From contig DAOVZA010000001.1 in NCBI GenBank assembly GCA_030635405.1, positions 1 to 25,396 of the forward strand: a DNA stretch of 25,396 nucleotides, written 5' to 3'. Positions 15,843 through 23,351 of this stretch are shown piece by piece. The DNA is from Desulfocapsa sp. (GTDB lineage: Bacteria > Desulfobacterota > Desulfobulbia > Desulfobulbales > Desulfocapsaceae). The notes below the pieces were generated by a model. That model saw nothing but the letters and a program-made list of their open reading frames with translations. It was not told the DNA's origin and did not search any database. Position numbers and translations under genes: made by a program. How positions within the stretch are numbered: position 1 is the first letter of the stretch; each line of letters begins with the position of its first letter.

Positions 15843-16630
15843 ATGAAAAGATAAAGCCGCAATACGGGACACCATTTAAAACGAACTGGTGGGCGCGAGC
15901 AGGTTGGTTGCTGGCAATCTTGTATGTTATTTACGCTGCAAATTACCTGAATGTCTCCTGGGTACGTTTTGTTGCTGGTCTGAGTAACGGTGCTGATTTC
16001 CTTGGTGAAATGGTTCCTCTTAACTTCACACGATGGAAACTTCTGGTTGGGAATCTTCTGGAAACCGTTGAAATTGCAGTTATTGCCTCGGCATTTGGAA
16101 TTGTTTTATCACTTCCCATTGGCCTTTTAGCAGCAAGAAACCTTATGCCATCCTGGGTCAGTTGGACGGCCAGGGTTTTTATTGCCCTTTGCAGATCCTT
16201 TCATCCGGTTATTTTTGCGATCCTCTTTGTAAAAGCAGTTGGCTTTGGCCCACTTGCCGGTATCCTGACCCTTATCTTTGCATCCATTGGTTTCATTGGG
16301 AAATTATTTGCCGAGGCCATCGAAGAGATATCCTTAAAGCCCGTTGAAGCATTGAGATCAGCCGGTGCGCCGTTTATCAGTATCATTGTGTATGCTGTTA
16401 TTCCTCAGGTTCAAAATCGTTTTATCGGATTTTCCTCCTATCAATTTGATGCTAATCTCCGTAATTCTACCATGGTCGGTATAGTTGGCGCAGGTGGTAT
16501 TGGCGGAACATTATTTGCTGCTTTCCAGCGCTTTGACTATGACTTTCTAGCGGCAATTCTTGTCTCCATCATTGGGCTTGTTATGGTCAGTGAGATGATA
16601 TCTCTTCAAATTAAAAAAGTATTCCAATGA
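15830..16630 (+). CDS. phnE: Phosphonate ABC transporter permease PhnE (first copy)
   Basis: This 266-residue membrane protein has about six helices. The binding-protein-dependent permease EAA loop [20 protein letters not shown] contacts PhnC, and the family end motif [18 protein letters not shown] is present. The start is uncertain. TTG at 15830 is preceded by GGTGGAG at good spacing and lies inside phnC, while GTG at 15839 is a shorter alternative whose spacing is less good. It forms a heterodimeric channel with the second PhnE. Its stop overlaps the next start as ATGA (16627-16630). Confidence 0.9.
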   Translation: MAAVNEKIKPQYGTPFKTNWWARAGWLLAILYVIYAANYLNVSWVRFVAGLSNGADFLGEMVPLNFTRWKLLVGNLLETVEIAVIASAFGIVLSLPIGLLAARNLMPSWVSWTARVFIALCRSFHPVIFAILFVKAVGFGPLAGILTLIFASIGFIGKLFAEAIEEISLKPVEALRSAGAPFISIIVYAVIPQVQNRFIGFSSYQFDANLRNSTMVGIVGAGGIGGTLFAAFQRFDYDFLAAILVSIIGLVMVSEMISLQIKKVFQ

Positions 16631-17427
16631 GTGAGATAGCTGTGCATACATGGGAACGTTTTACTTTTCGTGAGAGGATGGCCAGGTTTGCTGTTTTTCT
16701 CGGTTTTGCGATTGCCCTGTCAGTTTCGCTAAGTGCTGTTGAGGTTATTCCGGAATTTTTGTATGACGCACCAACTCAGGTTGCTGATCTTTTAGTCCGC
16801 ATGTGGCCAATGGATTTTGCCTACTACCCGGATGGCATTCATGAGGCGATGCTGGAAACTCTGCATATAGCAAGTCTAGGGACCCTGCTTGCCGTTGTGA
16901 TGGCTATACCTGTTGGTATCATGGCTGCAAATAATATTGTTCAGATTCCTTTGCTCAACTGGCTTGCCAAGCTTATTCTGGTTTCATCCCGTTCGGTAAA
17001 TTCACTGGTCTGGGCTCTTTTATTTGTTGCCATATTTGGACCTGGTCCTTTGGCCGGTACAGTCTGTATAGGTTTTAGATCGGTGGGTTTTGTGGGGAAG
17101 CTTTTTGCTGAAGCCCTTGAAGAATCAAATCCGGGCCCTATTGAGGCGTTGACTTCTGCAGGAGCACCTTGGTCAAGTATTTTTATGAAAGGATACTGGC
17201 CTCAGGTTGCACCAGCATTTTGGGGGATTTTCCTGTTTAGGTGGGATATCAACGTGCGTGAATCTGCAGTTATTGGATTAGTGGGCGCTGGCGGCATTGG
17301 AATGGTGCTTGATACTGCTCTTAATTTATTCTTCTGGGATCGTGTTTCCGTTATCCTTTTGAGCATTTTTGTTGTTGTAATCCTTGCAGAACTCCTGGTT
17401 ACTAATATCCGTAAACGAGTTATTTAA
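16627..17427 (+). CDS. phnE: Phosphonate ABC transporter permease PhnE (second copy)
   Basis: This second PhnE-type permease is also 266 residues, with its EAA loop at EALEESNPGPIEALTSAGAP and the end motif RESAVIGLVGAGGIGMVL. The sequence clearly differs from the first copy, so the pair is an old duplication making a heterodimer, as in many phosphonate transporters. Translation is coupled to the first copy by a 4-nt overlap. It ends with TAA, followed by 50 bp and a methyltransferase gene in the same direction without a clear terminator between them. Confidence 0.92.
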   Translation: MSEIAVHTWERFTFRERMARFAVFLGFAIALSVSLSAVEVIPEFLYDAPTQVADLLVRMWPMDFAYYPDGIHEAMLETLHIASLGTLLAVVMAIPVGIMAANNIVQIPLLNWLAKLILVSSRSVNSLVWALLFVAIFGPGPLAGTVCIGFRSVGFVGKLFAEALEESNPGPIEALTSAGAPWSSIFMKGYWPQVAPAFWGIFLFRWDINVRESAVIGLVGAGGIGMVLDTALNLFFWDRVSVILLSIFVVVILAELLVTNIRKRVI

Positions 17428-17477
17428 AAAAGAATATCTCCAAGCTTCTATTTTACTCAACGCCACTTCGCTCTCAT

Positions 17478-18206
17478 ATGGACCTACTTAGACCACTAAA
17501 AAAGTCAGCCACCATAGTTGGTCTCCTGGCTGATCTTGACTTTATTTTCCTGAAACTCCCCATGATTCTGGTGAGAAAAAACAGGGTAAACTCTTACCTT
17601 GCTGCAAATGACACAGCCAGGCTTCATCTCGGTGCAGGTCAAAGTAAAAATAAGGGTTGGTTGCTAACCGATATAAAGGCCCCTCCTTTTCGTGGCCTGA
17701 CCTATCTCAATGCAGCAAAACCATTTCCCTTTAAAGATGAAACATTCGATTATATTTTCAGTGAACACATGATTGAGCATATCAATAGAGAGCAGGGTAC
17801 AGATATGCTGAAGGAATGTTATCGGGTTTTGAAATCAGGAGGTGTGTTGCGGGTGGCCACACCTGATTTGGATGCTTTTTTAGGCTTGGCTTCAGAAGAG
17901 CTTAACGATGATCAGCATCATTATGTTAAGTGGATCAGTGATAACTTTCTGACATCAGGTCACAACTATAGAGCAAAGCTTGTTGTTAATAATGCATTTT
18001 ATAACTGGGGGCATGCGTTTATATATGACCAAAAGACACTCCAGGACTCCATGGAAGAAACTGGTTATGAACAAATCAAGCGTTGTGAAGTCGGAAAATC
18101 AATCCACTCTTGTTTACAAAATATAGAATCCCACGGAACCAATATCGATGAGCGTGAGGTTAATATCTTTGAGACCATGGTGCTAGAAGCAAGCAAGCCC
18201 TTATAA
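17478..18206 (+). CDS. Class I SAM-dependent methyltransferase
   Basis: The 242-residue protein has a Methyltransf_11-type Rossmann fold. RLHLGAGQSKNKGWLLTDI (about 48-66) holds the SAM-binding glycine motif and the acidic end of the second strand. Later come PFPFKDETFDYIFSEHMIEH and the post-motif ECYRVLKSGGVLRVATPDLD. The N-terminal ~45 residues are basic and partly hydrophobic and may hold it near the membrane. The substrate is unknown. Position downstream of phnE2 suggests co-transcription, but a functional link with phosphonate is only conjecture; similar proteins often occur in cell-surface polysaccharide loci. No ribosome-binding site is obvious before the ATG. Confidence 0.75.
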   Translation: MDLLRPLKKSATIVGLLADLDFIFLKLPMILVRKNRVNSYLAANDTARLHLGAGQSKNKGWLLTDIKAPPFRGLTYLNAAKPFPFKDETFDYIFSEHMIEHINREQGTDMLKECYRVLKSGGVLRVATPDLDAFLGLASEELNDDQHHYVKWISDNFLTSGHNYRAKLVVNNAFYNWGHAFIYDQKTLQDSMEETGYEQIKRCEVGKSIHSCLQNIESHGTNIDEREVNIFETMVLEASKPL

Positions 18207-18370
18207 AAAGAACTTCAGCTATAAAGAGAGTTGTTTTCTGCCACACCTGCAACATTGCCTAACGTATACTTGTTTGTCACATATTTCTTTTTCCTAGAAA
18301 TACCCTATTGTCAGCTTGTTTGGCAGATTTAGTTCTTTGTAATACCAAGGTGTCACTTTGTATGTCTTGT

Positions 18371-18400
18371 TTGCAGGCAAAAATTACCATAGTATATAAC
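18371..18400 (+). promoter_or_regulatory. Candidate promoter for the Cache-PAS histidine kinase gene
   Basis: TTGCAG (18371-18376) is followed after 18 bp by TATAAC (18395-18400), or after 16 bp by TATATA. It sits about 55 bp upstream of the kinase start in the 248-bp gap after the methyltransferase gene. The rest of the gap shows no gene and no strong hairpin. Confidence 0.4.
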
Positions 18401-18454
18401 ATATGTCCTTAAACAGCTTAGTTTGCATGATTCATTCTAAGGAAGAATAAGTAA

Positions 18455-20344
18455 ATGAACCCCACTTCTTTCAAAACAAAGATTGTCATACTACCACTCG
18501 TTTTCATCCTTACCGCAATTCTCCTGACTAGTTGGTATTATATCTATGTCCTGCAGAGCTATCATAATGTGAATATTGAGAATTTCGTCGAAGAGTACAA
18601 TGCCAGGCAGTATACCAAGATCAAGAAGGATGTGGATAGATCTGTCAATTGTTTAGAATACCTCACAAAATCCAATGGCTCGTCGACTGAGATTGAACAA
18701 AAAGCACTGGATCGTATGAGTCATAAGAACATGACTAATGCACCCTATATGTTTATCCTGAAATTACTTGTCCCCAGTGGTGGTGATAATTTTGCCAGGA
18801 TTATTTTGTATAACAATAGGGCAGAGGCCGTAGGTCAGTTGATTTCAGATGACAAGGTTGATCAGGATAACAAACTGTTTTTGCAAGAGGTTCTCAAGGA
18901 CATACAAAAGCAGGGTTTTTCCTATATGGTGTATAAGCATGCGAAACCGGATAAAAAAAGTATCAACAAAAAGCTAACGTTCTTCTATCTCTATGAACCC
19001 TTGCAGTGGATCATTACCAGCAGTGTCTATCTTGATGAAGTGAATGAGACAATAGAAAAAAAAGAGCAGGAGTTACAGGCTCAAATACGTAAAACCATAC
19101 TAACCTCCCTTCTGTTTGTTCTTGCTTTATCTCTGCTTGTATTGGTCGTCTTTTATGGAATCTCCAACCGGGTATATCAAAAGTTAGAGGATAGGACACA
19201 AAAACTTCTAAGCAGTGAGAAGTTATTAAAACAGGCACAGAAAATTGCAAAAATTGGTCATTGGGAGTTAGCTTTAGAAAACAATAAATTATTCTGTTCA
19301 GATGAAATATTTAAAATCTTTGATATAGATCCAGATCAGTTACAGCCAACCTACAAAGTGTTCGTTGAAAGAATACATCCTGAAGATAGAAAATTAGTAA
19401 ATCAGACATATATTGACTCTGTTAGAAAGAAAAATCCATATAATGTTACACATCGCATAGTGCTAAAAGACGGAGCTGAAAAATGGGTTCGTGAGAGAGG
19501 TATCACCCACTACGATGAGAGTGGCATCCCCATACTCTCTGTTGGAACAGTTCAGGATATAACTGAAAGTAAGCAACAGGAAGAAGTGCAATTACAGTTA
19601 AACCAGCAGCAGGAAGAAATTAATAAACTTGAGAGTCTGAAAACAATGGCGGGAGCAATTGCCCATCGGTTTAATAATTCCATGATGGTTGTGGAGGGAA
19701 ACCTTGAGCTTATTGGATACACTATCTGTGACGGCTCCAAAGAACACAAAATGTTTTTAAATGCAACACAGGCCGCACATGATGCATCTCAAGTTGGCAG
19801 CATGATGTTGAGTTATGTTGGCCAGCGACCATTTAAACCTCAGGATATTCCCCTTGAAACTCTAGTGAACGAATGTGTTACTACTTTGAAAGACTACTTA
19901 CCAGCGGCAATTGATCTACAGTTTTCTCCACCTGACAAACCTCTGCCTTGCCGTGTAGATAAACAGCAGATCAAAGAGGTGATTGAGAGCATATGGACGA
20001 ATGCTGTTGAATCATTGGATGGTGGAGCGGGAACTATTGAGGTAACATTCGACACTGATTATTTTACAGTGGATTCTTTTCCCGTACCTTTCCAGAGTGA
20101 CAATATTCAGGATGGCACGTATACATTTTGCCAGATAAAAGATTCAGGACATGGGATTAGCTCGAAGGGCATATCGCAAGTTTTTGATCCTTTTTATACA
20201 ACTAAATTTGTTGGCAGAGGGCTCGGCCTTGCATTAACTGTGGGCATTATGCAGTCCCATCATGGGGCTGTGACTGTGAAGAGTTCTCCTGCAGAAGGGA
20301 CAACTGTCAGGGTATTGTTGCCGTCCCAGTCACCGGTAACGTAA
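18455..20344 (+). CDS. Membrane sensor histidine kinase: Cache, PAS, HisKA-like, HATPase
   Basis: The 629-residue protein has membrane helices at about 9-31 and 214-236. The periplasmic part between them resembles a single Cache domain (sCache_2 type), seen in YNNRAEAVGQLISDDK and in FFYLYEPLQWIITSSVYLDEV at its end. A cytoplasmic PAS domain (~255-372) has a PAC end SVGTVQDITESK. The phospho-acceptor helix carries AIAHRFNNSMM with H404. The ATPase domain has TNAVES, DSGHGI and GRGLGLAL. There is no receiver, so a separate response regulator is needed, and none is encoded nearby. Its kinase core is strikingly similar to that of the hybrid kinase at 9550-11931, but the sensor half is unrelated. 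Cache domains commonly bind small organic acids or amines. Confidence 0.88.
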   Translation: MNPTSFKTKIVILPLVFILTAILLTSWYYIYVLQSYHNVNIENFVEEYNARQYTKIKKDVDRSVNCLEYLTKSNGSSTEIEQKALDRMSHKNMTNAPYMFILKLLVPSGGDNFARIILYNNRAEAVGQLISDDKVDQDNKLFLQEVLKDIQKQGFSYMVYKHAKPDKKSINKKLTFFYLYEPLQWIITSSVYLDEVNETIEKKEQELQAQIRKTILTSLLFVLALSLLVLVVFYGISNRVYQKLEDRTQKLLSSEKLLKQAQKIAKIGHWELALENNKLFCSDEIFKIFDIDPDQLQPTYKVFVERIHPEDRKLVNQTYIDSVRKKNPYNVTHRIVLKDGAEKWVRERGITHYDESGIPILSVGTVQDITESKQQEEVQLQLNQQQEEINKLESLKTMAGAIAHRFNNSMMVVEGNLELIGYTICDGSKEHKMFLNATQAAHDASQVGSMMLSYVGQRPFKPQDIPLETLVNECVTTLKDYLPAAIDLQFSPPDKPLPCRVDKQQIKEVIESIWTNAVESLDGGAGTIEVTFDTDYFTVDSFPVPFQSDNIQDGTYTFCQIKDSGHGISSKGISQVFDPFYTTKFVGRGLGLALTVGIMQSHHGAVTVKSSPAEGTTVRVLLPSQSPVT

Positions 20345-20384
20345 GTGATTTTTAAGCTGAAGAAATGGTCGTCTGGGTAGTTTT

Positions 20385-21293
20385 ATGGAAGATAATTTAA
20401 AACTGAAAGAAACACTGAACAGTTTTTTTCCTGAAGCGAACTACAGTGAGAAATCTATAGCCAGTGGGCTCGAAAGTGGTGATATTATAAACAGTACCGC
20501 ATCGCTGGCCAATTGTTTGCAAAGTGCCCTGCACGATGAAAGCCTTGTTGAGGTAGAGCTCGGCGGGTTAACGAGACTCTTCTTCTGTCGAATTCTTGAT
20601 CATCCTCCAGAATTGCAAGAAGAAGAGATGGATAGTGACATGGACTTGAGTGAAGAAGAGTATGTCAAGGGAGCATACCTAAGCCAGTCAGATCATGTCA
20701 TCATCACTCCACTTGAGCCAGCTATTGGAAACTGCACTATTTGTAGCACGCCACAAGTACTGATCCGTATTTTGACTTCACGAGCTGCGATTGAGTTCTG
20801 TTGTTTTTTTCATGAGAAAACCAGAATTAAGAATATGCCGGTATTGAGTTGTTCCTTTCCCATCGTTGCCCGCCAGGTCAAAGGGGCTAGAGAATATCGA
20901 GCTAAAATTCCAAAAGAAATGCAGTTTGATGTTCAAGTTACCCGAACGACCACCAATGATACCTTTTCAACCAGACCCATGGATATGAGTATCAATGGGG
21001 CATGTTTTTATGATCCTGCAGAAAAAAAGAGTGATCTTCAGCTGGATGAAACTATCCAATTGAAAATTCTTGCCAACAATGAAACAATTGTCAGTTTAGA
21101 CGCCCATATCAGGCATATTACCAGGTTGCGTGATGCAAAAGGATTGCAGTACGTTTTTGGTGTTCAGTTTGACTTGGCATCTCAAGAACTTGCCACCGAT
21201 ATAGAAAAACTGGTGGCAGGTATTCAGCGGATGAGGCTACGCGAGTTGTCTGATATTGCTGATGAATTTGGTGTGGATCTTGGCCAGTGGTGA
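20385..21293 (+). CDS. YcgR-like PilZ-domain protein (predicted c-di-GMP effector)
   Basis: The 302-residue protein has an N-terminal YcgR-like beta-rich region (~25-160) and a C-terminal PilZ domain (~164-285). The second c-di-GMP motif is intact: DMSINGACF gives D200-x-S202-x-x-G205. The first motif is weak. KGAREYRAKIP gives R169-x-x-R172, where RxxxR is expected, so binding may be altered. No membrane segments are seen. YcgR/FlgZ proteins act on flagellar motors or surface processes. It lies 40 bp after the Cache-PAS kinase gene in the same direction and may share its transcript. Together with the GGDEF protein at 2341-4119, the window encodes both a source and a reader of c-di-GMP. Confidence 0.78.
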   Translation: MEDNLKLKETLNSFFPEANYSEKSIASGLESGDIINSTASLANCLQSALHDESLVEVELGGLTRLFFCRILDHPPELQEEEMDSDMDLSEEEYVKGAYLSQSDHVIITPLEPAIGNCTICSTPQVLIRILTSRAAIEFCCFFHEKTRIKNMPVLSCSFPIVARQVKGAREYRAKIPKEMQFDVQVTRTTTNDTFSTRPMDMSINGACFYDPAEKKSDLQLDETIQLKILANNETIVSLDAHIRHITRLRDAKGLQYVFGVQFDLASQELATDIEKLVAGIQRMRLRELSDIADEFGVDLGQW

Positions 21294-21443
21294 TTTTGAT
21301 ATTTGAAATCTTGTAGATAGATAAACATGACCGTTCCAGGATGATGACTGAACATGCTACCAGTTGGTTTAATCTCCAAAACATTTTAATCCTCTCAAAA
21401 AACGATTCAATTTTGAACACGTGCTGTCTTTAGGAGTTCAGTT

Positions 21444-22538
21444 ATGCCATTAACCTATTCTTTCCATTCACCGGTAAAAACCTATGTTGGAGAAGATTTT
21501 GATACAATTTTATTGTCGCTGACCAGAAATGCCAAAAATATTTCCATCGTCTCAGGAGCAACCTCTATTATAAAAACCGGCTTCAAAAAGAGAGCAGAGT
21601 CACTTCTTCATGATAAGAATCTGTTATTTTTTAGTGAGATTGAAGAAAATCCATCGATTGATACAGTGGTGAAAGGTGGGGCAGTTGTAAGAAATCATAA
21701 AACAGATCTGGTGGTCGCCTTTGGTGGTGGATCTGCAATTGACGCTGCAAAAGCTGTGGCACTTCTTGCAAATAACCAGGGAGAATTTTATGAAATTCTC
21801 AAAGCCAAAGACCTAAAATCAGCACTACCGGTTGTCGCGATTCCAAGCACCTGTGGAACCGGCAGTGAAATGAATAGCTATTCCATTATTACCGATTTAG
21901 AGACCATGGATAAGGTGAACATCTCAAAGGAGAGTATGTTCCCAGTAGCTGCTATTCTGGAACCATCATTTTTGAAAACATTGGACGATGGGCTAATCAG
22001 GGCGACTGTTTTTGATGCCTTTAGCCATGCCTTTGAAGGGTATCTGTCCAAACGATCCAATCCGTTTTCAGACACAATTGCACTCTCTGCGATTGATTTG
22101 ATTTTAGAAACAGTTGTTAAGAGTAATGGATTTAAAAAGCTTGATGATGAAGTTCTAGCTGACTTTTTATATGCGTCATCACTGGCCGGCATTGTCATTT
22201 TGCATACTGGTACAACATTGCTGCATGCGCTTGGGTATTATTTTACCAACCAGAAAAAGATTCACCATGGTAAGGCAAATGCAATTTTGTTAGATGCTTA
22301 TGTATCGTTGTGCCGTTCTGCTGGCGTGGATAAACTAGTAGAGGTGGATAAGGTTTTTGAAAAATATGGTCTGGAGTTAGACACTTTTGCAAAACCCTAT
22401 TTTGGGCAAAAGAAAGTAAGTGATATCGTTCCTGCAAGTGAAGCGGATGTTTTTGTTAAGTATGCCATTGGGAAACCAAACGCTGTTTTAAGCCCATTTG
22501 ATATTGATTTTGAAGAAATAAAGCAGGCACTTTATTGA
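21444..22538 (+). CDS. Iron-containing alcohol dehydrogenase
   Basis: This 364-residue group III Fe-dependent dehydrogenase has the NAD(P)-binding motif AFGGGSAIDAAKA (about 92-104) and IPSTCGTGSEM. Metal ligands are D191 and H195 in FDAFSHAFEGYLS, H261 in LLHALGYYF and H275 in KKIHHGKANA. It interconverts an alcohol and an aldehyde or ketone. The start is well supported by TAGGAG seven bases before the ATG. It stands alone with 150 bp upstream and meets the HAD phosphatase gene tail to tail with three bases between stops. The substrate is unknown; butanol, 1,3-propanediol and lactaldehyde types share these motifs. Confidence 0.9.
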   Translation: MPLTYSFHSPVKTYVGEDFDTILLSLTRNAKNISIVSGATSIIKTGFKKRAESLLHDKNLLFFSEIEENPSIDTVVKGGAVVRNHKTDLVVAFGGGSAIDAAKAVALLANNQGEFYEILKAKDLKSALPVVAIPSTCGTGSEMNSYSIITDLETMDKVNISKESMFPVAAILEPSFLKTLDDGLIRATVFDAFSHAFEGYLSKRSNPFSDTIALSAIDLILETVVKSNGFKKLDDEVLADFLYASSLAGIVILHTGTTLLHALGYYFTNQKKIHHGKANAILLDAYVSLCRSAGVDKLVEVDKVFEKYGLELDTFAKPYFGQKKVSDIVPASEADVFVKYAIGKPNAVLSPFDIDFEEIKQALY

Positions 22539-22541
22539 TAT

Positions 22542-23333
22542 TCAGCTATCCAGCAGGATATCAACCATTTCAGCAAAGCCATAGCCTCCTTTTCCTTTCG
22601 TCACCCAGGTAGGTTTGTTCTTGAGTTCATCACCAAACTGAAGCACATTGGCAACCCCAACGCTACTCGGAAAAAAGGCGAACATCGGGCTGTCATTTGG
22701 GGAATCTCCTGAGAAAATAATATTTTCTTTACGGCTTTCAAGATCAAGTTGGAAAATCTCTTTAAACAGTCTTTTTGTCATGGCCAGTTTGTCATAGTCA
22801 CCAAACCAGCCATTTACGTGAATAGAACTGATCTTTGCAACAGCTCCTGCTGATTCAAATATTGAAACAATCTTATTCACTGCAGTGAGGGGTAAGGGAT
22901 CAACATCTTCGCAAAAATCTATGGCAAGATCAGCTTCACGATAGGGCTGGTCGACTGATACTCGACATCCGGGAACATCCTTTAAAATCTGTTTTTCTAT
23001 TGTGTGAAGTTTTGTACTGTCTTTTTTCCTCTGTTCTTCATTACGCCAGTAACGGCGAATCATTTTACGACTTTCCTAGTCATAATAAAAATAAAAGGCA
23101 CCATTTTCTCCCACAAGGCCGTCAACAGGCCACATCCTTGCTATATGGTCACACCAGCCTGCAGGGCGTCCTGTGATGGGAATGACCTTGATACCGGCTT
23201 GTTGCAGACGTTCCATGGCTTTGTATGCCACTGCTGGTAATTTACCGTCAACAGTCAAGGTGTCATCAATGTCAGTGAGAACATATTGGATCTGTTTTTT
23301 ATCTGTAGTCGGGAAGGTCTGGAATGGTTTCAT
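22542..23333 (-). pseudogene. HAD-IIB family phosphatase interrupted by one in-frame TAG codon
   Basis: Reading leftward from ATG 23333, 85 codons end at TAG (23078-23076), and the same frame continues at once with E-S-R-K-M to TGA at 22542. With the TAG counted, the product would be 263 residues, normal for HAD-IIB enzymes. All catalytic motifs are kept on both sides of the stop: DIDDT (21-25), T54 in ITGRP, K182 in GDYDKLAMTK and SGDSPND (208-214). There is no frameshift. The part after the stop could restart at ATG 23063 but would lack the nucleophile Asp. Options are a recent nonsense mutation, a sequencing error, readthrough, or TAG decoding. It lies 18 bp after the acyltransferase gene, probably in its operon. 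Sugar-phosphate phosphatase activity is the family norm. Confidence 0.8.
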
Positions 23334-23351
23334 GAGATATTTGACGTAATT

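Noticed and set aside
22535..22564. Inverted repeat TTGATAT/ATATCAA across the convergent stops of the alcohol dehydrogenase and the phosphatase
   Set aside because: The stem is only 7 bp and AT-rich with a 16-nt loop and no T-run, so a terminator call is not justified.
23076..23078. Pyrrolysine as the firm explanation for the in-frame TAG
   Set aside because: No pyl genes are visible here, two neighbouring genes end with TAG, and a recent nonsense mutation or base error explains the data equally well. It is kept only as a hypothesis.
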